DNA of 64,000 nt from Gemmatimonadota bacterium (GTDB lineage: Bacteria > Latescibacterota > UBA2968 > GCA-2709665). The position numbers and the translations under genes were made by a program. Below the pieces are notes generated by a model. That model was not told the origin of the DNA, ran no database searches, and saw only the letters and a program-made list of their open reading frames with translations. Below are positions 1-8,181 of the stretch, piece by piece. Each line of letters starts with the position of its first letter. Position 1 is the first letter of the stretch. The stretch covers positions 1 to 64,000 of the forward strand of contig JAPPJY010000095.1 in the NCBI GenBank assembly GCA_028874335.1, written 5' to 3'.

Positions 1-120
1 GCCCATATTTAATGTATCGTGGCTGCGCGCCCCTCGCCACTCTTGGGTGGGTTTGACCAACGCCGACCGGCGCTTTTGCAGCCGCGCGAAGACCGCTGGG
101 AATTTTAAGACAGCTTCTTA
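1..120 (-). repeat. Interspersed repeat family A, copy 1 (cut by window edge)
   Basis: This stretch is, on the opposite strand, almost the same sequence as the left part of the repeat at 54088..54280, including the same central segment. It ends in the family's terminal sequence (GGGAATTTTAAGACAGCTTC on this strand). Its last three bases are the stop codon of the adjacent minus-strand membrane-protein gene, so the element abuts that gene's 3' end. The left end lies outside the window. Confidence 0.85.
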
Positions 121-2097
121 AATGAAGATTCTGTTTCCGATCGTTCCCGAAAAGTAGTCCACGATGCACCACACGCCAGCGCCGGTGGCCTCTCCCAGTA
201 TTATTCCGATGAAGAGCGGCCGGGTCCTCCGGTACAGCGTCGCCCCTCCGAATTTCAACACGGTCGCTTTCATCCACCAGGCCAAGAAGACACTGAAGAA
301 ATAGGTATCCGTGTACCAGATCGTACTCAATGGAAGCGCAACCGGGTGCAGAGGCCACCACCTGAGACGCATCCTCAGCAGGGTCAACAGACCTGCAATA
401 CCCATCCCGAGTCCGGTATAAAGCATGCCTTTCGTGAAAACGGGACTCGGCTCCAGCATGCGCGTCCCCACAAAGGCATCGAACGGGATCCGCGAATAAT
501 CACGGAAGTGCCGGTCCAGATTCAGACCGCCCCGCGCATAGCCCAGATCCAGCGTCATCGCGCTTGCGGTAACCAGTCCAACCCCCATCGCCGCGCCCAT
601 CGCCCAGATCAGGCCGCGCTTGCGCCTCATCCCCCTCGACAGCCACAGCGCCCCGAGGGCGCGGGGCATCACGTTGCTGACCCGCGTCATCGTCCAGGCG
701 TAACCGAACCCCAGCGTCACCAGCCCCGCCGGGCCGAAGGCCGACGAACCCGTTGCGCAGACCACGAACTCAGCCGGGTTGATGGGCGAATAGGTGGCTA
801 TGAATCCCGTCTCGCTCACAATCCGCGCAAGAACGAAAAACACCACGATACAAGAGAAGAACAGAAACAGGATCAGAGCGAGAGACATTCCCGCCTGGTA
901 CAACCAGCACCCAAGATATACCAGGCCCCCAAGGGTTCCGAAGACCGCGGCACGGTAGGAGATGACTTCACCGGAATCGTCGGCGGTTGACGACGTCCTG
1001 AACGCCCTGGTAAAGACCCCGCGCAGGTGGGCCCGCGCCGTCCACGCGCTGTACGCGGCCAGCACCAGCATGTATCCCATCCCTGTCAGCGCGAGAAACG
1101 ACGACCCGCGGGAACTGAACCGGCCGACCATACCCGAGACATCCGTATACTCCGCTCCGAAGACCGCCAGCGTCCCCCTGATGACCTTGGAGATGACGTT
1201 GAACACCCAGATGCTCAGGCTCACGTCCAGGTTCACAAAGTAGGAATACCCGAGAATTGCAAAGTGCATCCTCAGGGGTAACGGGGTCGTCCCCTGAAAA
1301 ATCCAGAGCATCGTCCCCATCTGGACCCGGGGCACCGTATGGAAATAGTGATTCAGACCATTGATCGTACCGATCAAAAGCGGGACGGCAAACCCCGCCC
1401 ACATCAATCGGTTCCTGAACAGCGGTCCCAGGCGCCCGGCATCCGTTTCCGTCATTTCCAGCGGCACCTGGAGAATCGGAAACGCGAACCGCTCGTGCTC
1501 CGACCACTGCCTCCGGAATATCACGGCGATGCATAACAACACTCCGAACAGCACCAAAAAAAACGACCCCCAACTTGCCAGGGGGGCCAGCCATGCCAGC
1601 CAGGGCAGGGGAACGCCGTGCGGAAGCCCCTCGTAGAATCCGCGCACCGCCTCGGCGTTACGGGGGGCCGTCCACGGCAGTATATGGGGCAGTACGGCTT
1701 CCAGGTCGGGGCGCTCCGGGGAAGCGTAGTAAGTTGCGCCAGTCAGAAAGGCGATCAGCCACTTGACCATCCACAGTGCCGGCATCGACACCAGAAGCAT
1801 CGAAAAAATGCACAGAAGCTCTCCACGTTTCAGGCGATGCGCCGGCTTCAGGACGACGTTGCAGAAAAGGATCAGTAAGAGAAAAACGAACAGGATGCCA
1901 CGGTCCACAAAATAGTAGTGGAGAGAGGTACCCTGGATCACCATACGGTTGTAGGGGATGACAACAGCCAGAAAGAGGCACAGAACGAGCCCGATCAGGA
2001 AGGCCCTGCCCGTCAGTCCGTCCCGTACCTCCTCACACACCCCGCTGCGTTCGCCAGGAGTCCCATCTCGAAGGCTCTCCGCCGGGAGGTCGGCCAT
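118..2097 (-). CDS. DUF6785-like polytopic membrane protein (paralogue 1)
   Basis: Large inner-membrane protein of 659 residues with about a dozen or more hydrophobic segments, of unknown function. One of four full-length paralogues in the window. All share EHERFAFP followed by QVPLxM near residue 200, a block RIVSETGxxxTYSPxNPxEF near residue 430, and a C-terminal GGAxLYRxxRPxFIGxILGE. I associate this pattern with the DUF6785/DUF6784 family from memory. The topology suggests a transporter, but no substrate or mechanism is established. The soluble N-terminus is about 25 residues before the first helix. The ATG follows a GAGG motif. The 3' end touches a family A repeat. Confidence 0.85.
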   Translation of the reverse strand: MADLPAESLRDGTPGERSGVCEEVRDGLTGRAFLIGLVLCLFLAVVIPYNRMVIQGTSLHYYFVDRGILFVFLLLILFCNVVLKPAHRLKRGELLCIFSMLLVSMPALWMVKWLIAFLTGATYYASPERPDLEAVLPHILPWTAPRNAEAVRGFYEGLPHGVPLPWLAWLAPLASWGSFFLVLFGVLLCIAVIFRRQWSEHERFAFPILQVPLEMTETDAGRLGPLFRNRLMWAGFAVPLLIGTINGLNHYFHTVPRVQMGTMLWIFQGTTPLPLRMHFAILGYSYFVNLDVSLSIWVFNVISKVIRGTLAVFGAEYTDVSGMVGRFSSRGSSFLALTGMGYMLVLAAYSAWTARAHLRGVFTRAFRTSSTADDSGEVISYRAAVFGTLGGLVYLGCWLYQAGMSLALILFLFFSCIVVFFVLARIVSETGFIATYSPINPAEFVVCATGSSAFGPAGLVTLGFGYAWTMTRVSNVMPRALGALWLSRGMRRKRGLIWAMGAAMGVGLVTASAMTLDLGYARGGLNLDRHFRDYSRIPFDAFVGTRMLEPSPVFTKGMLYTGLGMGIAGLLTLLRMRLRWWPLHPVALPLSTIWYTDTYFFSVFLAWWMKATVLKFGGATLYRRTRPLFIGIILGEATGAGVWCIVDYFSGTIGNRIFI

Positions 2098-2173
2098 CCC
2101 TCACATCCTCTCTGTGCCGTACGTCCTGGTGCGGCGTCCCGCAGATATACGCCCGGCGAAGCATACATCATTC

Positions 2174-2755
2174 CTATGGATATATCTCCTTCATATAGAA
2201 CCAAAACACAAACTCCTGTCGGACCTTTCCGACGTCCATTTTCACCACCAATCCGAACTTACCTTCCTTTATATATCCTGGGATTACGTTTTTCAAATTC
2301 CAATGCATACGTACCCTTCCCTGTTGGATATGTTTCTGAGCCAATAGAACTGGGTCCTGCTCGACGTCGGGCAGTAGGGTTACCGCATGCATTTTCGGTA
2401 AGGGCATCTCATTAATCCATTTATGTCGTTTAGTTGGATCTGGCAATAATGTCTCAGGCCAGGTAATCCTTATTCGTTCTTGAGAAATATTGACAAAATA
2501 GGCTTCAACGACACGCCTTGGAAAACCAAACTGTACAATGAAATCTTTGGTTTTAAAGCCTGGTAACGCCGTCATTCGCTTCTTGACCATTCCACTCTTT
2601 GCCAAAGGGTCTTGAACCTCATGCCAACTTACTTCCGGTTCTACAATCTCACCCACTATGTTGGGTGACTCCACACCCACGAACTCAACTACATTATAGC
2701 TCCTGTTCGCCGCACAACCGCTAACAAGCAAACCGATCAATAATAACCTGGTCAT
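2174..2755 (-). CDS. Small predicted lipoprotein, function unknown
   Basis: Encodes 193 residues starting with a short charged stretch, a hydrophobic segment and a lipobox (LVSGC, cysteine about residue 14), so it should be exported and lipidated. The rest is soluble and matches no family I recognise. The ORF track begins at a TTG two codons earlier; I chose the ATG because it gives a compact signal peptide, though no strong ribosome site is visible. The gene and its flanks are clearly richer in A and T than neighbouring genes, suggesting a different origin. Confidence 0.7.
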   Translation of the reverse strand: MTRLLLIGLLVSGCAANRSYNVVEFVGVESPNIVGEIVEPEVSWHEVQDPLAKSGMVKKRMTALPGFKTKDFIVQFGFPRRVVEAYFVNISQERIRITWPETLLPDPTKRHKWINEMPLPKMHAVTLLPDVEQDPVLLAQKHIQQGRVRMHWNLKNVIPGYIKEGKFGLVVKMDVGKVRQEFVFWFYMKEIYP

Positions 2756-2765
2756 AATCAATATT

Positions 2766-2918
2766 AAACGGCTCTTTAAGGCTGCGCCAACAAAGAAATC
2801 CCCCCTGGACCAAATAGACCAGACGGAGTACCTCCCTTGGGGCGAAGCCGCTAACGATCAATTCCCGTTGGCTTACATCACGATGTTGTATCGCAAACCG
2901 GTCTTAGTTGACGGCTGA
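2766..2918 (+). pseudogene. Possible C-terminal gene remnant
   Basis: A plus-strand frame reads through about 50 codons to a TGA at 2916-2918 and gives a protein-like composition (contains QTEYLPWGEAAN and FPLAYITMLYRKP). It has no convincing start and overlaps nothing annotated. It could be the tail of a decayed gene in the low-GC patch beside the lipoprotein. I do not recognise the family, and chance remains possible. Confidence 0.25.
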
Positions 2919-2963
2919 TCGCTCACCGGCAGCGCAGTTTTCCCGTGAGAACACCCTGCGGAA

Positions 2964-3842
2964 TCAGATTCCGATGCCGGCTTCGACGGGAGTTACCTTA
3001 CTCTCCTCGAGAACGGTCTGGATTTCATAGATTGATCCACTGCGCTCCGCAGGAGGAAGCGGTAGTCGGACAGGGGCGTCGACCATGCGCGGTTCCCGGG
3101 TGGGTTCCCCGCGGAGGATCTTTCCGTTGAATTCTTCCCAGGTAACAATGGGTTGGACCAGCGGAAAGGCATCTACCGCGCAATACATATATAGCAGAAG
3201 ACGCCGCGGCTTGCCGGATTTATTCGGGGCGGATGCGTGCAGCGTCCGGACGTGGTGGATAGAGATGCCGCCGGCCCTGATTTCGATCGGGACGGCGCCC
3301 TCACCGGTGAAGTCCGGCTCGGTAACCGCGCCGGCAAAACGGCCGTTGAGGTGGTGGTCGTGGATGCGCCCCTTGTGAGACCCCGGAATGACAAGAAGGC
3401 AGCCGTTTTCAATGGTCATATCGTCAATGGCGACGCCGACCGCGAGCAGGTCGTCGTTAGTATGGGGGTAGAACGCCCAGTCTTGGTGCCATTCCACGGG
3501 GCTGCCCACCTCCGCGGATTTCATGTTGAGCTTGTCTCCGTTGGTCCGTATACCGGGACCGATGAGCTGCGCGGTGATGTCCAGGATATTTCGGTGGCGC
3601 AGGCCCCGGGCGTACACGTCGTGGCTTCCGGACGGATTTACGAGGCGGCGCAACTGCGGGTTTTCCGGCGTATGGCCCGGTTCCAGATCGAATACGTCGG
3701 TGGTTTCGGTGACCTGCCGTGAAGCTTCGACAAACGCATCGGTGACCCGGCGAAGTTCCTCGACTTCCTCGTGTGAGAGGACGCCCTCCACACCCAGATA
3801 GCCGTTGGTGTGGTAGTAATCAATCTGTTCCTGAGAAAGCAT
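2964..3842 (-). CDS. Phytanoyl-CoA dioxygenase family (PhyH) oxygenase
   Basis: 292-residue cupin-fold Fe(II)/2-oxoglutarate oxygenase of the PhyH family. The metal facial triad is visible as WHQDW (His119, Asp121) and the distal His202 in RTLHAS, with a 2-oxoglutarate-binding arginine in KPRRLLLY. The N-terminal pattern EQIDYYHTNGYL is typical of the family. Substrate unknown: bacterial members hydroxylate many small molecules besides phytanoyl-CoA. The ATG has a GAGGAG motif about 9 bases upstream. It lies 57 bp downstream of a DUF6785-like gene on the same strand, so the two are probably cotranscribed. Confidence 0.9.
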   Translation of the reverse strand: MLSQEQIDYYHTNGYLGVEGVLSHEEVEELRRVTDAFVEASRQVTETTDVFDLEPGHTPENPQLRRLVNPSGSHDVYARGLRHRNILDITAQLIGPGIRTNGDKLNMKSAEVGSPVEWHQDWAFYPHTNDDLLAVGVAIDDMTIENGCLLVIPGSHKGRIHDHHLNGRFAGAVTEPDFTGEGAVPIEIRAGGISIHHVRTLHASAPNKSGKPRRLLLYMYCAVDAFPLVQPIVTWEEFNGKILRGEPTREPRMVDAPVRLPLPPAERSGSIYEIQTVLEESKVTPVEAGIGI

Positions 3843-3899
3843 GGGTATGACTCCTCTTGGATGAAGTGATCGGTCCGTCAGCGCTGGACGTGCGACGCA

Positions 3900-5879
3900 T
3901 TACAGAAGGAACATATTGCCGACCTTTCCGGTGGCAAAGTCGATGAGGCTCCACGTGCCCAGGCAGACCGCCTCGCCCAGGATGATCCCGATAAAGAACG
4001 GCCTGGTCTTGCGATAGAGGGTCGCCCCGCCGAACTTCATTACCAGCGCCTTGATCCCCCATGCCAGAAAGATACTGAAATAATAGTGTTCTGTCATCCA
4101 TATCGTGCTTACGGGCAGGGCGATCGGGTGAATGGGCCACCATGACAGGCGCGTTCGCAGGACCATGAGCAGCGCGGCAAGGCCCAGCCCCAGGCCGGTA
4201 TATACGAATCCGCGGTAGAACACCGGGCTGGGATCCAGCAGCCGGCGTCCCACGTATTCGTCGAACGGCAACGCGGCGTCGTTCACGTCGCGGAACCAGT
4301 AGTCGAGGTTCCGGCCTCCGTGTGCGTAGCCGAGATCCAGCGTCGTGTGGCTGGCGACAACCAGCCCCACGGCCAGGGCGGCGCCCATCGCCCAGATCAG
4401 TCCCTGCGTCCGTCCCATTTCCCGCGCCAGCCTGAGCGCCGCGGATGCGCGGGGCATCAGCGTGTTCAGCCGTGTCATCGACCACACGTAACCCACGCCT
4501 GCGGTTACCAGACCGGTGGGACCGAACGCCGACGAACCGACCGCGCATACGACGAACTCCGACGGGTTCAACGGCGAATAGGTCGCGGCATAACCGGTTT
4601 CGCTGACGATTCTGGCAAGGACGAGAAAGACGACAAAGGAGGCGATGAACAGGAGTGCGATTACATGCGGCGGCAGTCCCGCCTGGTAGAGCCAGCATCC
4701 AAGATACAGCGTGCCCATCAAGACACAGGCCACCGCCGTCCGATAGGGTAGCACCTCCTCCGAATCGACGAGACGAGACGGGCGTCCCAGAACCTTCGTC
4801 CAGACGGCTTTCAGGTGGCCCCGGGCAATCCACAGGCTGTACCCGGCCAGCGCCAGCATATACCCCATGCCCATGAACGCCAGGAACTCCGACCCCTGGG
4901 AGCTGTGCCGCCCCACCATCCCGGATACGCCGTAGCGTTCCGCGCCCAGCATTGCAGACACGCCGTTTATGCACTTGGCGATAACGTTCAGGAGCCAGAT
5001 GCTGAGACTCACGTCCAGGTTCACGAAATAAGCATAACCCAGCAGGGCGAAGTTGAGCCTGATTGACATCGGAATCGCGCGCCGGAAGATCCAGATCACC
5101 GCGCGCAGGCTTATCCGGGGCAGTGTGTGGTAATAGCTGTGCAGCGCGTTCATCGAACCGATGGCGAACGGAATCGCAAACCCCGACCACATCATCCGGC
5201 CGCGGAACAGCGGTCCGATCCAACCGTCGCCGCGCTCGCCCATCGCTAGAGGAACCTGCATGATGGGGAAGGCGAATCGCTCGTGCTCCTCCCACTGTTT
5301 TCTGAGGATCACCGCCACACAGCCCAGCACCACGAACAGCGCGACCAGGAACGAGCCCCAGCTCCACAGAGGGACCACCCACGCCCACCAGGGCACGGAA
5401 CCGCCCTTCGGCAATCCTTCGTACAGCCATCTGACGGGCTCGGCGTCCAGCACCGCGAGCCACGGCAGGGAGTAGGGCAGGACAGCCTCCAGGTGCCGCA
5501 TCTCCGGAGACGCATAGTAGGTTACGCCCGTCATGAACCCGAGCAATGCCTTGGTCATCGCCCACGCCGGCATCAGGAGCAACAGCATTGCATAGATGGC
5601 CATCAACTCGCCCCGGCCCAGGGCGTAGCGGCGTTTCAGCAGACCGAGCAGCGGGTTGAGCAGTACGGCCAGACAGAAAAAGAGAAAAAGCACGCCCCGG
5701 TCCAGAAAGTACCAGCCCATAAAGGGGCCCTGGACCACCATCCTGTTGTATGTCAGCCAGATTCCAAGAAGAGCGCACAGTCCGAGGCCGATCAGGAACG
5801 CCCGGGGCGACAACCCGTCTTTCGCATTCGCGTCCGGTATCCCGAAATCCTGCGCGCCCGTTCGGGGACTCAATGCCAT
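3900..5879 (-). CDS. DUF6785-like polytopic membrane protein (paralogue 2)
   Basis: 659-residue paralogue of 118..2097, 8182..10197 and 48337..50331, with the same motifs (EEHERFAFPIMQVPL, RIVSETGYAATYSPLNP, FGGATLYRKTRPFFIG). By eye it is closest to the 48337..50331 copy. Many membrane helices; function unknown, possibly transport. ATG follows GGAGG/GGGAAG. It sits between a GHL6-like gene upstream (6079..8100) and a PhyH dioxygenase downstream. The 694-residue ORF at 3820..5904 is its shadow in another frame. Confidence 0.87.
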   Translation of the reverse strand: MALSPRTGAQDFGIPDANAKDGLSPRAFLIGLGLCALLGIWLTYNRMVVQGPFMGWYFLDRGVLFLFFCLAVLLNPLLGLLKRRYALGRGELMAIYAMLLLLMPAWAMTKALLGFMTGVTYYASPEMRHLEAVLPYSLPWLAVLDAEPVRWLYEGLPKGGSVPWWAWVVPLWSWGSFLVALFVVLGCVAVILRKQWEEHERFAFPIMQVPLAMGERGDGWIGPLFRGRMMWSGFAIPFAIGSMNALHSYYHTLPRISLRAVIWIFRRAIPMSIRLNFALLGYAYFVNLDVSLSIWLLNVIAKCINGVSAMLGAERYGVSGMVGRHSSQGSEFLAFMGMGYMLALAGYSLWIARGHLKAVWTKVLGRPSRLVDSEEVLPYRTAVACVLMGTLYLGCWLYQAGLPPHVIALLFIASFVVFLVLARIVSETGYAATYSPLNPSEFVVCAVGSSAFGPTGLVTAGVGYVWSMTRLNTLMPRASAALRLAREMGRTQGLIWAMGAALAVGLVVASHTTLDLGYAHGGRNLDYWFRDVNDAALPFDEYVGRRLLDPSPVFYRGFVYTGLGLGLAALLMVLRTRLSWWPIHPIALPVSTIWMTEHYYFSIFLAWGIKALVMKFGGATLYRKTRPFFIGIILGEAVCLGTWSLIDFATGKVGNMFLL

Positions 5880-5916
5880 CTTCCCGCCACCTCCATACCG
5901 TCATGGGAAAACGCTC

Positions 5917-6079
5917 AGAAGCTGTTTTAAAATTCCTGGTGAGTCCCGAGCGCGAGCGAAAATGTGTCGGTCAAGGCGGGCAAATCCGCCCATATTTGCC
6001 TATACGGGTGGGTTTGCCCAACGCAGACCGACGCTTTTGCAGCCGCGCGAAGACCGCTGGGGGTTTTAATACAGCTTCT
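5917..6079 (-). repeat. Interspersed repeat family A, copy 2
   Basis: About 163 bp with imperfect terminal inverted repeats (AGAAGCTGTTTTAAAA at one end, TTTTAATACAGCTTCT at the other). It is the reverse-orientation near match of the copy at 60711..60875, sharing the shorter central segment. It ends at the TGA of the GHL6-like gene 6079..8100, so again the element lies at a gene 3' end. Confidence 0.9.
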
Positions 6080-8100
6080 CAGCCTTCCATCCTTACGTGG
6101 ATCGCCAGGACGTCGCAATCGCCGGGAATATCCAGCGGTATCCGTATCGTTCCGTCTTTCGCCGATATCACGCGGTCATTCCAGTTCGCGCCGGACCAGA
6201 TCTCGACTACGTCTCGCGCGCTTTTTCCTTCGGGAAGGACGATCTCCAGCGCCGTCTCGCTCCTTACAGGGGTATATGGAAACACGATGGCCAGGAGTGA
6301 ATCGCTGTTTTTGACCATCGGGAGCAACTCGATGGTGGGCACGGCCCGCCGGTCGGTCGGCCGCAGTGTTCGGTATTCGTCCACGGGTGGAAAGGGAGTC
6401 AGCCGCGCCAGGGGCCGTCGGTCGGCCGCCCAGAGGATCAATCTCCTCAGCAACGCCACGTTGGACGTCACCTCCAGAAAGGACATTCCTGGAACACTGC
6501 CGGTATATTTCACGGCAGGCATGCCCGCCAGCCAGGCCTCGCGCCGGGACCCCTCTTCAACCAGCACCAGGGCCGGCCGGCCATCCACGGTCCCCAGCAC
6601 CTGCCCGTCCGGATACCCGCCGTCCACCCGGGTCGTCAGGATTACGGGATGTTCCAGTCCCTCCGTAAGCGGATGGTTGTGCAAGAGATCGACTTCAAAG
6701 ATGCCCGACTCAATCTCCCATGGCAGCTTGCATGCGCCATTCCCTGCCCACGGAGCGGCCGGCCGGTTGCCGATCCACAGGAGCCCCTCTCCACGTTCCG
6801 CAACCGCGTTGACAACGTCGAGCTGGGACTGCGTGAGGCAATGCACCTCGGGGAGGATGACCGGGCCGCTCAGCTGATCGCCCGCGTCGTCCAGCCGCTG
6901 GTCCCAGAACCAGCGCCATGGCAGGCCGGTACGATAGACCATATCTACAATAGGGAGCAACCCATGATGTCCCCAGTTGGACTCGTAGTGGCCGGTGATC
7001 TCGGACTGCTGGGGCATGATCATCGTGGCGAAGCCGTAGGGGCGGTGGGACGCGAACATTGGCATGAGTCGCCGGGTTTCGTCGAAGGCCTCGAAATATC
7101 CGGGGATGATCTTCATCTGCTCGTAAGTGAACGGCATCACCAGATCCGCGCCGAGCGCAAACGGCACCACGCCGGCCAGCAGGCCGTCCTGCCGGCCCAT
7201 CGGAACGGCCTGCTCCGGCGGCATGAAGCCCTGCGGATAGATATCCACCTGCCGGTCCATACACGCGCCCATCAGGCTTCTGGTCGTCTCCGAAAGGATC
7301 CTGCGGTGGGGGCGGTGCAGGATGAGATCGTCGTGATTGAAATGATACGGGTCCGTCGCGATAACGTCCTGTGAACGCGCGTCGCGTGCGAGGCGGATGG
7401 CGGTCTGCCAGGCATTGTAGTTCCGCTCGGGGATGGCGGGACTGTGCTGGATGCCCACAGTCACGTCGGGACGGACGTCTTTGATGGCGCTTCGAAGCTC
7501 TGAGTGCACCGCCTCCCAGTTTTCAAAGCGGCACTCCAGCCATTTATACCACAACGGGTCATCCCAATCCGCAGCCCGGGGAGGCTTGACGCCGGTCCGT
7601 TCGCGGAATTCAGCCTCGCAGAAGCCGCAGTAACAGCCGATGGTTCCGTCTCCGAACCCGAGACACGCCTCGTCATTCAGGTGGATTTCACGTGTCGCCC
7701 GCCATTGGCAGATTTCCATAAGAAGGGACAGGTAGTGGGTCTTGTTTTCGGGGCGAAAAGGACACAACCAGCGGACCGGCAGTCCGTCCAGATCCAGCAC
7801 ATCGCCATCGCCGGCCATGTGCATCAGCCGGTGGGGTTCTTTCGCCACCAGACGTTCCTGATACTTGATGTACCCGGTGAAGGCGATGAATCCCAGGTCC
7901 CGTTCCTCACACATCCGGGCAAGCGCCTCCGACTGCGCCAGCGAAAACCCCTGCTGTTTTACCGCGGGTGTGACCGCCACCCCCGCACCCACGTCGGTGA
8001 ATCCTTCGCTGACAATCCGGTCGAGCGTCGACTCGTTCAGCACGACGTCAGGAAAGAGCAACAGCGCCGCGCGGCGGAGTTTCCGGTCAGGTTCCGGCAT
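6079..8100 (-). CDS. GHL6-like TIM-barrel putative glycoside hydrolase (paralogue 1)
   Basis: 673-residue protein with an N-terminal barrel-like region (FTGYIKY near residue 97), a conserved LNDEA motif near residue 160 whose glutamate could be catalytic, then a cysteine cluster CYCGFC that may bind metal. The C-terminal half resembles the glutamine-amidotransferase-like domain seen after GH42-type barrels. Two paralogues in the window (13121..15223, 37896..39911) keep NDEA and CYCxxC, the latter being much closer. I place it near hypothetical glycosyl hydrolase family 6 from memory; activity is unproven. No signal peptide, so probably cytoplasmic. ATG follows GGAGGGAG. It lies between two DUF6785-like genes. 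Confidence 0.75.
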   Translation of the reverse strand: MPEPDRKLRRAALLLFPDVVLNESTLDRIVSEGFTDVGAGVAVTPAVKQQGFSLAQSEALARMCEERDLGFIAFTGYIKYQERLVAKEPHRLMHMAGDGDVLDLDGLPVRWLCPFRPENKTHYLSLLMEICQWRATREIHLNDEACLGFGDGTIGCYCGFCEAEFRERTGVKPPRAADWDDPLWYKWLECRFENWEAVHSELRSAIKDVRPDVTVGIQHSPAIPERNYNAWQTAIRLARDARSQDVIATDPYHFNHDDLILHRPHRRILSETTRSLMGACMDRQVDIYPQGFMPPEQAVPMGRQDGLLAGVVPFALGADLVMPFTYEQMKIIPGYFEAFDETRRLMPMFASHRPYGFATMIMPQQSEITGHYESNWGHHGLLPIVDMVYRTGLPWRWFWDQRLDDAGDQLSGPVILPEVHCLTQSQLDVVNAVAERGEGLLWIGNRPAAPWAGNGACKLPWEIESGIFEVDLLHNHPLTEGLEHPVILTTRVDGGYPDGQVLGTVDGRPALVLVEEGSRREAWLAGMPAVKYTGSVPGMSFLEVTSNVALLRRLILWAADRRPLARLTPFPPVDEYRTLRPTDRRAVPTIELLPMVKNSDSLLAIVFPYTPVRSETALEIVLPEGKSARDVVEIWSGANWNDRVISAKDGTIRIPLDIPGDCDVLAIHVRMEG

Positions 8101-8181
8101 CGGGTTCTCCCTCCATTTATATCGTGGCGACGATTCAGCAATCTGCGGCGCCCGTCTGCTTGCGCACCGTGGATTCGTTAC

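Noticed and set aside
3820-5904. 694-residue minus ORF overlapping the DUF6785-like gene
   Set aside because: It is Arg/Gly/Pro-rich shadow sequence in another frame; the 659-residue frame has the conserved motifs and a ribosome site.
5927-6118. Small ORFs across the family A repeats (also 60721..60936)
   Set aside because: The similar peptides arise because the DNA repeats are similar; reading frames differ in start and lack ribosome sites.
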